A stretch of DNA of 64,000 nucleotides from Gossypium raimondii. Its lineage: Eukaryota; Streptophyta; Magnoliopsida; Malvales; Malvaceae. The translations under genes were made by a program, and so were the position numbers. Below the pieces are notes generated by a model. The model searched no databases, was not told where the DNA came from, and was given only the letters and a program-made list of their open reading frames with translations. Location: NCBI RefSeq assembly GCF_025698545.1, contig NC_068569.1, forward strand, positions 15,500,001 through 15,564,000, written 5' to 3'. This document shows, piece after piece, positions 12,140 through 23,934 of this stretch (positions are counted from its first letter, which is position 1; each line of letters begins with the position of its first letter).

Positions 12140-12490
12140 TATTATAGGTGGAGGTCATGATGAACTTTTTTGGAATTTTACTAAATCAGATCAATTTTCA
12201 CTAGCAAGTGTATATGAGTTAGTCAATAGCCAATTAACTCGGTCACTACCCTTGGATAATTTAGAACAACACTGGCAATATATTTGGAAAACCAAATTCC
12301 TATATAAAATCGAAATGTTCATCCGGGAATGCTTCAAGAAAAATACTCCCAACCAAAGATCTCTTTATTCATTATGGCTTCAAACTACAAGATACAAGGG
12401 ATTTCCCTTTTTTTTTTATAAAAACCAACCCGAAACAATAAAATGCATTCTCCGTAAATGCCCTTTTCTAGAAATTAGTGAAACACTTTA
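12140..12490 (+). mobile_element. LINE remnant: reverse-transcriptase zinc-binding (zf-RVT) domain
   Basis: The plus strand reads GGGHDELFWNFTKSDQFSLA, a Ser/Tyr-containing helix, then an IWKT motif, KIEMFIRECF, TPN, and ETIKCILRKCPF. This is the usual layout of the zf-RVT domain found after the RT of plant LINEs. The reverse transcriptase domain that should precede it is absent. Confidence 0.75.
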
Positions 12491-12689
12491 AGAAACAACT
12501 TATCCTTATGGCATAACTAGAACAATAACTGGTAGTATAGTTGGATTCAAACATTAATGCAAATAAATGGTTTCTCAAACCCAAAATCCCTTGGTTAATA
12601 ATTTTTTGCTTTTACACTAAGAAATTTTGCTATTGAGAAATGCCATTCTCTTTCAAAAGAATCCCAAACCTGATCACATGTTCGCAAAG

Positions 12690-13298
12690 CTTATGGGAAA
12701 GGCAACAAAATACTTCGCATTTTTTGTCAAAGTAAAGAAAATCAGTGAGCCCTTATGCGTCCCTATAAGATAGCAAAAATTGAAACTTGGATTTGTTAAA
12801 ATCAATACCAATGGCTTAACATTAGGAAGTCTGAGGCATAGTGAAGTTGGATCAATTATTAGAGATCGCGATGGAAAGCATGTGCTTCGATTGTTTAGGC
12901 ACATTCTAAGAGCTTTGAGTGTAGAAGTGGAATTGTAGGCTTTACGTTACGGTCTTAATATCACATTATCAACAAACTTGCTAAAAATTAAAGTAGAATT
13001 GATGCATTTATTGTTATTAGCTTCATTGAAAATTCTTTACATGTTAAGTATTTGTTGCGAACTTTAATTGATGGTTGCAGGACTCTCCAATATTATTTCC
13101 AACAATTGACATTGAAGCATATTATATATATAGGGAGGCTAATCATGGAGCGAATGCCATGGTATGAGAGGAACAATTCTAACTTGTCGTCTTACTCAAA
13201 TTTTATTTTGTTAGAAACTTTTTGTGAATTTATAATAAATCACTTGATGAACTTTCTCCTATTTTGATGGTTGATGCCAATGATGTTATAATGTATCG
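12690..13298 (+). mobile_element. LINE remnant: RNase H domain and 3' end
   Basis: The plus strand encodes LGFVKINTNGLTLGS, SIIRDRDGKH and VEVEL-stop-ALRYGL, then, with a frame change, CRTL-YFQQLTLKHI and a degraded REANHGANAM-like segment. This is the order of RNase H domains at the end of plant LINEs. It has at least one in-frame stop and frameshifts. At 13,299 it is interrupted by LTR A. Confidence 0.72.
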
Positions 13299-13670
13299 TG
13301 TAACACCTCTTACCCGGTCCGGTTGTCGGACCCGAGCAATAAAGAGTTACCGGTAATTATGAAACATTTACAAGCATCTTATAATTCAAAACCTCAATTA
13401 TTAATCATAGAACTCATAAACAATAAAATTAACATATGTTTCAATCAATTTCAGATTAAGATTGAGCTTATGAAAGTTTAAAATCAACTTGGTAACATAC
13501 AGGGATCAATTTGAAACCTAAACAAAAAGTTGAGAAAATTTTGAAAACAGGGGTCACATGATCGTATCCCCTGACTGTGTGAGATAGGTCAGCAGGCTAT
13601 ATCACTGGGTTGTGTAACAAACTATGATTGTGTGCACCAAAATCGCTTAAAAACTTACAGACCACACTAC
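13299..13670. mobile_element. LTR A, left fragment
   Basis: It starts TGTAACACCTCTTACCCGGT immediately after the LINE RNase H end. It shows the family pattern (CCGGTTGTCGGACCC, then GAGTTACCGG) and a stretch of GTGTG motifs at 13,560-13,640. It is cut at 13,670 by the start of LTR B. The probable continuation is at 32,236. Confidence 0.6.
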
Positions 13671-16180
13671 TGTAACACCTCTAACTCGTCTTCATTGTCA
13701 GATTAAGGTTACGAGATATTACGACAATTAACAAGATCGATAATACAGTAACACAACTTAAAAATTAATTTAAACATCATAAATTAAATAACAATCATCA
13801 TTCATAGCATACATTCAAAAACGAGACTTAAATTGAGCATTTGGAACCCTAAAATCAGTTTAGAAACAAATGCGAACTAATTTGAAATAAAACAAAAAAT
13901 ATGGAAAAAAAAACTGAAAACAAGGTTCACATGGCCGTGTGACAGAGCCCAAACTGTGTGGCTTAAAGACATGACTGTGTGGCCAAACCGTGTAACTTAG
14001 GGCCACACGGCCGTGTCGTCAGGCCGTGTAACTCTTTGAGACCATGTGGACAAACTTGTATCAAAAATCAATAAGACACACGACCGTGTGAAGTAACTAT
14101 GTGTGGCACACAGCCGTGTGGTAGACCGTGTCCTAGGCCATGTGCACTTAAAATAACTTCAAAAATAATTCATTTCAACAACCATTTCTTAGATATCAAG
14201 CCAAACCATTTCCAATCCATTTTTACCTATTTAAAACACATTTAAACATACCAAAAACGTTCAACCTAAGTGCCTAATCAATAAGCTCTCATTGGCACCA
14301 TAATTCAAACGTTTAAAAATAGATCATTCAAACATCAACCATTAGTTAACCATACCTTCCATTTCATGAATTCAATACCCAATTAAACACATAACACCAT
14401 TGTCCACATTGTTAACATAACATCATCCAAAGTTCACCAAGTTACCTAAAGCAAAATGACCATTTCATCACCAAAGCACAAGACAAGCATACAAAATAAT
14501 CATTCCTTACTTATTCAACTACCAAATTTATTGTCATAATATCTTGTTCATATTCATAAACTAAGCTCACCAAATAACCAAAACTTATGCACATTTCTTT
14601 ACTTAAATAGCATGAACAACACCAAATAGATTTACACCATTATATTTATCAACACAATCATTAAAACTTACCATTTTTACATTAGTTCATATACCAAAAG
14701 GCTAAAAACATAACCAAATACTCATAGCATATATATACCAAAACTTATTTACATGCCACTTATAACCGAACCAAAGTGAATAATTAATTACCGAACAAGT
14801 TGTCGAATACTGTGATCTCCAAAAGCAATCAAATCGACAGCTCGAAATCGACGATCTACAAGGAAGAAAAACCAAAACGAGGTAAGCTTGCGTAAAACTT
14901 AGTAAGTTTATAATAAATTTTAACTTTAACTGACCGTAAAGGATACAATTTAAACATTTTACAAGATAATTCAATATCCTGGTCATGAATTACCTATACA
15001 CATCACAAGTCTCACAAGATTAATGAGTTCATATATAAAACATGGACCTTTATCATGTTATCAAACATATACCCAAAAACATATTTAGTACATAAACCAA
15101 CCATCACATATTCATTTAAAATTTAACATCTTTATTTCAAGTATTCGTTTTAAATGTCCCTTTTCACATATCTATATTCATATAAATATTTTGTATAAGC
15201 ACTTCATATAACCATTTCATATATCTATTTCCATATAAACATTTTGTATATCCATTTCATAATACCATTTTCGTTTACTCATTTTCCACCCGATGAACCA
15301 AAATGAAATAGCATTGGGAGCACGGGAACAATGCTCACACAAACTGTGACGGTAAATGCTCACACAAGCTATGAAATGGGTCTGCTCACATAAGCTCTGG
15401 GTCAGGATGTTAGGCTACACGATGCTGCTCACACGAGCTGTGGATAATCCACAACAAATGCAAGATCTCAGTCATCGGTAGGACATCCAAGACCAGCACT
15501 CGAACGATAAATACTATAATAACATGCCATTTGTATCTTAAGCATTCACTAGGTTCATACGGGTTGTGATTCACATTCATGTCATATAAATGATTAAGTA
15601 TTTCTTTGTCACATGAATTCAACTATATATTTCCTCCAATTTAAACCACGACCCTCAATTATAATTTCATTTCAATTTGAACAATTCAATGATTTAAAAT
15701 CATAACACCATTAATTAAATCACAAGCACACACAAATGATATTATATTACACAAACAACAATTAACTCAATTTATACGCTATATGAACTTACTAAAATTG
15801 ATTACAGAGAAAACACGACTCCAAGGACTAATCAATAATTTTTTTCATATTTGTCTATTGATTGATCCGTTTATTGATCTATATATAATAATTTCATTCA
15901 ATTATTTAATTAAAATACTTTTAAATGCTAAAATTCACATAATTGACCCTTTAATCAATATTTTATACTTTTACCTGAATTTTTACCTTTTATTCAATTT
16001 AATCCATAAACCCGAAACTTTCAAATCTACCACAATTTCATCAATTTCATGCTAGTTGAATTTTCCCTTATGCCATTACAACCCATAATTATTAAAACAT
16101 CACAAGAGTTTCATGCCAAGTTTATTATTTTATCAATTTAGTCTTTAAACTTAAAACTAACCAAAATCACTTTATAAAAT
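13671..16180. mobile_element. LTR B, left part (continues at 31,446)
   Basis: It starts TGTAACACCTCTAACTCGTC. It contains a cluster of CACACGGCCGTGT-like palindromes at 13,930-14,140. A segment at 15,350-15,510 (CTCACA...GCTCTGG, GCTGCTCACACGAGCTGTGG, CGGTAGGACATCCAAGACCAGCACT) is clearly related to 29,890-30,020 in LTR C. It is interrupted at 16,181 by LTR C, with target duplication AAAAT. Confidence 0.7.
13930..14140. repeat. Cluster of ACACGGCCGTGT-type palindromes in LTR B
   Basis: Repeated short inverted motifs such as CACACGGCCGTGTC, ACACGACCGTGTG and CACACAGCCGTGTG occur every 20-40 bases. A matching cluster lies in LTR C at 16,430-16,730, and traces occur at 32,250-32,310. Confidence 0.8.
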
Positions 16181-16429
16181 TATAACACCCCTAACCCATA
16201 TACGTTGCCAGAATAGAGTTACGAAGCATTACCGGAGTTTACATTTCAGAACTATCAAAAATTTTAAAACATTTAATTCATATCATTAATCACAGCAAAA
16301 CCAATCAATAACATATATATTGTCCCTTATATGAGCCCTCGAGGCCCTAAAAACACATTAGAAACAAATTGGGACTAAATCAGAAACATATAGAAATTTT
16401 AGGGAAAAGATAAAAATTTACAAACTGCA

Positions 16430-16730
16430 GGGGTCACACGGCTGTGTGGCCTGACCGTGTAACTCACACGGCCAAGAGACACGCTCGTGTCTTAGATCGT
16501 GTAGGCATTCGAAATAGGGACACACGGCCGTGTCCCAGCTCGTGTCTGTGCCCGTGTAACTTACTGACTTGGGTCACACAGCCAAACTACACGCCCGTGT
16601 GCCAGGCCGTGTAAAACCTGACTTGTAACCCTTTGAAAACTACAGGGACACACGGTCGTGCTGCCTGGCTGTGTGTCACACACAGCTGAGACACACGCTC
16701 GTGTCTCTGCCCGTGTGGACGAAGATAGGT
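16430..16730. repeat. Cluster of ACACGGCCGTGT-type palindromes in LTR C
   Basis: Dense repeats of CACACGG(C/T)(C/T)GTGT and CCCGTGTGG forms, for example CACACGGCCGTGTCCCAG near 16,521. They appear in alternating orientation. Confidence 0.8.
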
Positions 16731-17171
16731 CATTTTACAAGCTATTTTTCTTACCTTTTTCAACGTGTACCTATAACCCCTTTTGCAGATATACTTAAGC
16801 CCTCAAAAGGCACCAAAATCATGCATAACCTAGCTTTATACATATAGTATAACCACACTCCACCAATATGCACATAGGCATCTCAAATAACAATTTATAA
16901 ACATGTATCACCAAGTACTCCATTTGGTCAAAATAAACAACTAACTTCCAATTTGATTTGCATCCTTACATACCAAAAATATTACTTACCAAAACACAAA
17001 TCCTTTGGTACCAAAATGCAATTCTTTAACTAATATCAATTAACTAAATACTTACACATAACAAGGTACCAAATCACCACATATACCACATATCATAAAG
17101 CACATATACCATATGCATATTCAACTACCATTTCATCTTTTATCATTCAAACAAACAAGCCAAACATTAAC

Positions 17172-20007
17172 TGTTGACACCATTTTTTTGATGAAAACGG
17201 GGTCGACTTGGGTTTTGAAAACGAAAATTAAAATGGGAGTCGCCACCAATCCTTTTTTTGATGAGGTGTGATCGGGTCACCTCAAAAAGTGGTTTTTAAT
17301 AAACGATTTAATTTTTATTAAAACAACGATTTTGGTCTCTGAAATTCAGAAAAACGGGTTCGGAGTCGATTCACATACGAGGAAGGGTTAGCACCCTCGA
17401 TCGCCTGAATTGGTACCTAGTTGATTACTTAATGTCTTGGTGTCGAAAATTAAAAACTCGAAAAGAATTTAAAAATACGATCCTTCTTTATATTGCGTTA
17501 TTTTTTAAAAAAAATACTTGGATAAATCAAAATGGAAAAATACTTTCTTATCTCGAAGTAACAAGATGTCACATTCAGTAAGTTAGGACAGGACACCTCG
17601 TATTTTCGAGAGTAAGCTTGCATATATTTTTTGTTTAAACCTCATTTATTTCAATTTTAAAAGGATATTCGGTTTATTTAGAATCACGAGAAAAATCGAA
17701 GCCCAGTAAGTTAGGGCACGATTTCTCGAATTTTCTAAATACGAAATATTACCTTTATTTTCGAAATTTTATATGTTTGAAATTTAAAAGGATATTTTGT
17801 TATTTGGGTTTAATGAGAAAATCGAGACCCAGTAAGTTAGGGTACAATTTCTCAAATTTCCAAAATGCAAAATATTACCTTATTTAACAAAATTCCCTTT
17901 CGAATAATAGCGGGTAATTTATTTGAAGGTAAGCATTTATCTTACTTAGAATAAAATAAAGCAATCCACATTGGACAACTATGTTGGGGTTTAATTTACA
18001 AAATGATGACATGAAATAACAATATAATAATAAACATGGAATAATGATACATGGATAAAATTATACAAATATATGACAATAATATGAAAGTACGAGTAAA
18101 CTAATTATGGTACACACAATGAAAATAACCACTCGACATACATTATTTAAAAAATCAGTATTGATAAACAAAGACAAATAAATTAAATAACATATGTAAT
18201 AACTTGAAATGAGTAGTGTAAAATAAATTAGAACAAATAAATGTAGGATAATTTTGAAGAGATAATAAATGAATTTTGAACAAATAAAATAAAAATAAAA
18301 ACGTTTATACAAAACGATTTTAAAATACTATGTATAAAGATTTTAAAAGTAATATGTATGTACATATAGAAATGTAAGATAGGAAAAATTTTAAAATGGA
18401 TAATAAATAAACATAAGACGTATATCATAGCTGAAAAAGTACCAAATGATTTTAAAATAATTAGTATATATAATGCGTTCCAATGTAAGATAAATAATGT
18501 TAAAATACTCAATGTATAGAAACTCTAAACAAAAATAAAACAGTTTTGATATAAATAATATAAAGAATTTCAAAATAAATAGTATAGGAAACAATCTAAA
18601 TTACATAGTACATATAAATTCAAAATAGATAATGCAAACACATGTATTTAAGATAAATAACGATAAAAAGCTTGAGATAAATACTAGTTAATCTAAAACA
18701 GTCTAAAATAAAATAACATATAAAAGAAAATCTTAAATAATAAAAGAAGTTTAAAATGTACCCAAAAAATGGGGTTAAAAGGTAATGGGCATGATTGAAA
18801 CCAGAAATAAAATAAAGGGATAATTAAAAATTAAAAGATGGAACGAGGACTGATTTGCAACGTGCTAAAAATATCGGGGGCGAAGGAAGAAATATCCCAA
18901 GCCCCTTGTGCGCGCGTTTGATTACAAAGGGCACACATGGTCAAAGGACACGATTGAAGCGAAACAAAATTGACCCAAGTCTAAAAGAAACAAAAGTTGG
19001 ATTGCGCTTCACGCAAAAGCGGAGGGACTAAATGCATAAATTAACCATTAAGGGCAAGAATGTGCTGATTTCCCCCTCAAACAAGACTTTTTTGCAATCC
19101 ATAAAAGCAAAAATGCTTTCCTTTTACGCCATTTATTTTTAGCAAAGAAACCCCAAAAAAGTTTAACATTATTTTAAAATAAAACACAGAGAGTCCCCAT
19201 GGCCTCTCCTCGCACGATCCCTCTTCCGACTTAGGGCTCCTCCGCGTTCAACTACGCCGCCGTCGACTTCTTGTTGGCGACACGATGGGATGGGCTTTGC
19301 GGCCCGTTTAACGTCGTCCTTGAGAGCTGGGCTCTCTCAACCCGAGAGTGAAGCAAAGGGACCTCGACCTTGACAGACCCGACTTCGTGATGGAGGAAAG
19401 AGACTCGTGGCCGGTCACGATCTACTCCGGTGAGTTTCCTTCCTTTTGTTATTATTTCTATATTTTCTTATTAAAATGAAGTTAAAAAAAGGCAAAAATA
19501 AAATAAAATAAAATGAAAATCAAACGAATAGAAAGAAAAAAAATAAAGGTTTAACCTTTTTGAACTTCTATTTTTTTGCTGTTTTGATTTCTAATGTGTG
19601 TTTTTTACAAAGAAAATCGAAGGAGAGAGATGCAAGAAAACGTTCGGCCTTTATAGCCAAAAATACAAAATCTTTCCGTTCTATTCTCTGTCGTTTCTTT
19701 TTTGTCTATCTCTTCTTTTGTTGTTTTCTTTTTAGTCCGCGTGTCTTCTTCTCCTTGCAGGTGCCCGTGGCCGACAGTGGTGGCAGAGGCGTGCGAGTGG
19801 GCGTGGCAGACGAGGAGGCCACGCGAGGCATGCGGCGCTAGGGTTTGGGGGGCAACTTTCTTCCGAAAATGTTAATGTTGTCTTGGCTGGGTTTTTAATT
19901 TTTGTTTTAAGCCATGGGCTACATTGGGCTTGTTATTTTCCTTTGTAATTGGACTGTTGTTTATCTTGTTTTAATATTCGGGCCTGGGCATAGAATTAGG
20001 CCTTACA
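17172..20007 (-). repeat. 3' LTR of the gypsy element (2,836 bp)
   Basis: Direct copy of 25,853-28,703. Plus-strand ends are TGTTGACACC and CCTTACA; on the coding strand it runs TGTAAGG...GGTGTCAACA. Long stretches are identical to the other copy. Differences are mostly one-base changes in homopolymers plus a cluster in the GC-rich part at 18,840-19,420. Confidence 0.92.
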
Positions 20008-20022
20008 GCTGCCCCTCTTTTG
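20008..20022 (-). other. Polypurine tract of the gypsy element
   Basis: The minus strand reads CAAAAGAGGGGCAGC and directly abuts the TGTAAGG start of the 3' LTR. This is where a plus-strand primer is expected. Confidence 0.75.
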
Positions 20023-20240
20023 TCGTTATCGTGTAACGAGACTAGAGCAAAGACTAAGAAAGGCCAATTTTGCCCGGGCTCGCCGAGTTTTGACTTCTTT
20101 TGGTGCTTCCTTTCTTCAAGAAGCATCATTCTAGTCCACTGCGTCTTCTTGCTTTGATCCGCTTAACGGCATCTTTAAAGAGATATGGCTTCAATCTACT
20201 CTGCTGCAACTCCATAGGGATGAGATTGGTTTTTTTTTTT

Positions 20241-21098
20241 GTCTGCTCCACTACTGCTTAGGGAGATAAGACTTGATACGATCTGCTCCACTATTGCTTA
20301 GGGAGATAAGATCTGTGGTTTTGTCCGCTCCGCTACTGCTTAGGAAGATAAGACTTGATGCGATCTGCTCCACTATTGCTTAGGGAGATAAGATCTATGG
20401 TTTTGTCCGCTCCACTACTGCTTAGGGAGATAAGACTTGATGCGATCTGCTCCACTATTGCTTAGGGAGATAAGATCTGTGGTTTTGTCCGCTCCGCTAC
20501 TGCTTAGGGAGATAAGACTTGATGCGATCTGCTCCACTATTGCTTAGGGAGATAAGACTTGATGCGATCTGCTCCACTATTGCTTAGGGAGATGAGATCT
20601 GTGGTTTTGTCCGCTCCGCTACTGCTTAGGGAGATAAGACTTGATGCGATTTGCTCCACTATTGCTTAGGGAGATAAGATCTGTGGTTTTGTCCGCTCCG
20701 CTACTGCTTAGGGAGATAAGACTTGATGCGATCTGCTCCACTATTGCTTAGGGAGATAAGATCTATGGTTCTGTCTGCTCCACTATTGCTTAGGGAGATA
20801 AGACTTGATGCGATCTGCTCCACTATTGCTTAGGGAGATAAGATCTATGGTTTTGTCCGCTCCGCTACTGCTTAGGGAGATAAGACTTGATGCGATCTGC
20901 TCCACTATTGCTTAGGGAGATAAGATCTGTGGTTCTGTCTGCTCCACTATTGCTTAGGGAGATAAGACTTGACACGATCTGCTCCACTACTGCTTAGGGA
21001 GATAAGATCTGGTTTCTTTCGTCTGCTCCACTACTGCTTAGGGAGATAAGACTTGATGTGATCTGCTCCACTACTGCTTAGGGAGATAAGATCTAGTT
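20241..21098. repeat. Tandem repeat 1 (40-42 bp monomer, about 82 bp dimer), 3' region of the gypsy element
   Basis: About 21 copies of a unit with the core CTGCTCCACTATTGCTTAGG and GGAGATAAG. Two variants alternate: one ends GACTTGATGCGA, the other GATCTGTGGTTTTG. Distances between cores alternate 40 and 42 bases. Copies are contiguous, with no unique spacers. Confidence 0.93.
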
Positions 21099-21880
21099 TT
21101 CTTCACTCTATTCTACTGCCAAATACAGGGAGATAGAGTTATCGGCTTCAATGTACTCCACTGTAGTCAGGGAGGTAAAATCTGCCATCTTTGATCTGCT
21201 TCGCTGCCAAATACAGGAAGGCAAGATCTGCAATCTTCAATCTATTCCACTGCCAACCAGGGAGATAGAGTTGTCGGTTTCAATGTACTCCACTGTAGTC
21301 ACAGGGAGGTAAAATCCGCCATCTTCGATCTGCTTCGCTGCCAAATACAGGAAGGCAAGATCTGCAATCTTCAATCTATTCCACTGCCAAATACAGGGAG
21401 ATAGAATTATCGACTTCAATGTACTCCACTGTAGTCACAGGGAGGTAAAATCTGCCATCTTTGATCTGCTTCGCTGCCAAATACAGGAAGGCAAGATCTG
21501 CAATCTTCAATCTATTCCACTGCCAAATACAGGGAGATAGAATTATCGGCTTCAATGTACTCCACTGTAGTCACAGGGAGGTAAAATCTACCATTTTTTA
21601 TCTTCAATCTATTCCACTGCCAACCAGGGAGATAGAGTTATAGGCTTCAATGTACTCCACTGTAGTCACAGGGAGGTAAAATCCGCCATCTTCGATCTGC
21701 TTCGCTGCCAAATACAGGAAGGCAAGATCTGCAATTTTCAATCTATTCCACTGCCAAATACAGGGAGATAGAATTATCGACTTCAATGTACTCCACTGTA
21801 GTCACAAGGAGGTAAAATCTGCCATCTTCGATCTGCTTCGCTACCAAATACTGGAAGGTAAGATCTATTAACTTCATTGC
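21099..21880. repeat. Tandem repeat 2 (about 135 bp, three 45-bp subunits)
   Basis: The block starting TTCAATCTATTCCACTGCCA recurs at about 21,236, 21,370, 21,506, 21,603 and 21,737, with spacings of 134, 136, 97 (one shortened) and 134. Each unit contains three related subunits (CTATTCCACTGCCA, GTACTCCACTGTAGTCA, CTGCTTCGCTGCCA), each ending in a GGGAGATAG-, GGGAGGTAA- or GGAAGGCAAG-like tract. The subunits resemble repeat 1. Confidence 0.9.
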
Positions 21881-22319
21881 TCTGTTCCCTGATGAACATG
21901 ACCTGTATAATCTATTTTATGAACCTATTTATGCCTAGTGATTAGGATGACATGATCAGAATGAATCAAATGCTCCTAACTAGATGTGTATGAATGACAT
22001 TTGAATGAATGTCGAATGTTATGAGAATGATCCCTTTTAATGTTTGGGTTGTCGTTCCTCGCTGTTCATCAAGGTTCTATCATTGATGTTTTCTTGTTCA
22101 GCAAGTATCTTTGACAGAAGATTCAAAGAAATAGTCTCAATTCAGACTATCATTTCTCAAATGTTTTCAACCCTCAGGTTTGATCAGTTCTAAGCAATAG
22201 TCCTGTTTCAGGTCCTTGTATTATTTAGAAACTTTTAGAGTAATATGCAGAACTCCTTCTGCATAGTATTGTCAGTCCATTAATCGTTATTTCAATGAAA
22301 AATGCTTGAAAAAGATTAT

Positions 22320-22575
22320 CAAAATGGACAAAATGAAATTTTGTTGAGAGCAAAGCTCTAAACAAACAAATCAATCAAGATAGCATATTTTGCTGAGATA
22401 CGAGATGAATAAGATGAAAAAGATTATCACAACGGATAAGATGGAAATTTGTTAAGAGCAAAGCTCTAAATGAACAAATCAAGATAGCAAATTTTGCTAG
22501 AATACAAAATGAGAATAAATTAATCAAGATGGTGTATTTTGTCAAAAATACAAAAAATGAATAAAATGGAAATAG
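22320..22575. repeat. Tandem repeat 3 (about 108 bp)
   Basis: AGAGCAAAGCTCTAAA followed by ATCAAGATAGCAxATTTTGCT occurs at about 22,347 and 22,455, with a decayed third partial copy at 22,515-22,560. It lies between the integrase end and the other two repeats. Confidence 0.75.
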
Positions 22576-22775
22576 GTGCCCCAGATATCGTAGCATGAGC
22601 TTCTCTGCCCCAAAATTCTTAAGGACCCTTTTAAACTTGATATGTGTTTAGAAGTCCTAGAAGACTTTGTTGATGCCCCAAGATATAGCATATCTCCTTC
22701 TTATTAATTCAGAAAGGGCAAGACTATCGCATGCCCCACCTTTGATCAAAATTTGAACTGCCCATTCCTGGGTTT

Positions 22776-23930
22776 TCAATTCAAAACCCCTTTGGTCTCA
22801 AGGCGCCCTTTGCGGGTTTTCACCTTGGCCTCTCCTTTTTCTTTTTGTTCTTTTTTTCTTTTTTTTTGTTTCTTTTTTCGAGTGAAGTATTTATTGCTTG
22901 AATCAGAATTCTCAAGATTAGGCAGGTTTTTGCCATCCATCTTGGTCAATATCGACGCTTTTTCAGATAAGGCCTTCCGCATAAGGTCCTTTCCAGTTTG
23001 ACATACACTTTCCTATGAAGTCCTTTTGCATGGGAAGGATCTTCCTCGATATTAGGTCCCCTCATGGGATTCTCTAGGGTGAACCTTTTTTGGTGAGCTC
23101 GCATCATTTGCTTTTGGTACATTTGACCATGACAGATAGCTTTTAACATTTTCTCTTCAATTATATCGGACCTGGATCCATTCTACTTCATCCAACTTCA
23201 ACTTTGACAAGACTCGAAGGGAAGAAATATCAACTTCGATGGGTAAAAATATCCCTATTCCAAATGCCATTGAGAAATGAGTTGCCCCGGTAGAGGTTTT
23301 TTTCTCTTATTTTTTATTTTTTTGTTTTTTTTTTGCTTTTGTTTTCTCGTTTTTTTGCTTCCTTTTTTACTTTTTTTTGCTTTTTTGCTTTTTTGCTCTT
23401 TTTTTTATTTTTTTGTTTTTGCCTCCACTGAACTGTTTATTTTGAGGCGACATGATGTTAATCTTGAACAGACTGCAAACTTCTGATGTCGTGCGGTTGT
23501 TCAAATTCAATGCATTGTCTAATATGATCCTTTTTGGCATTCCATATTGACATATGATTCTTCAAGAAATTTGTTGATTGTCAGCTTTGTGATATTGGCT
23601 TATGAAGCAGCTTCCACCCACCTAATGAAGTAATCGATGACTACAAAGAAGACTTGATGACCGCTAGAAGCTTTTGGCGAGATTAGCCCAATAACCTCCA
23701 TGCCCCCACATAGAGAAAGGTCATGGAAAAGTCATAACATGAATAGATGGAGGTACCTAAATTTTGTCCCCGTAAATTTGGCCCTTGTGGCGTTTCTTGG
23801 TATAACTGATGCAATCCCCTTCCATGGTGGACCAGCAGTACCCATATCTCATGATTCACTTGGCCATTGCAAAATCAATGCATGTGTTCCTCAGACACCC
23901 GTATAGATCTCTTCCAAGATCTTCTTTTCC
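22776..23930 (-). pseudogene. Gypsy integrase remnant (zinc finger, core, C-terminal end)
   Basis: On the minus strand, joining frames across stops and shifts, the order is a zinc-finger-like piece with GTHA and RYGYCWSTMEGDCISY; then the core with GMEVIGLISPKAS, FFVVIDYFIRWVEAAS and, after a shift, a degraded SDNA site; then a C-terminal part with KAICHGQMYQKQMMRAH and LTKMDGKNLPNLENSDSSN before a Lys-rich low-complexity tail. This is the layout of Ty3/gypsy integrase. Multiple stops and frameshifts mean it is dead. Confidence 0.82.
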
Positions 23931-23934
23931 TTAA

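Noticed and set aside
18061..18594. Hydrophobic ORFs on the minus strand (also 26,832-27,273)
   Set aside because: They are read through AT-rich LTR sequence, are duplicated because the LTR is duplicated, and are Phe/Ile/Leu low-complexity text.
20241..21098. CRISPR-like regular repeats
   Set aside because: Units are contiguous tandem copies without unique spacers, inside a plant retrotransposon.
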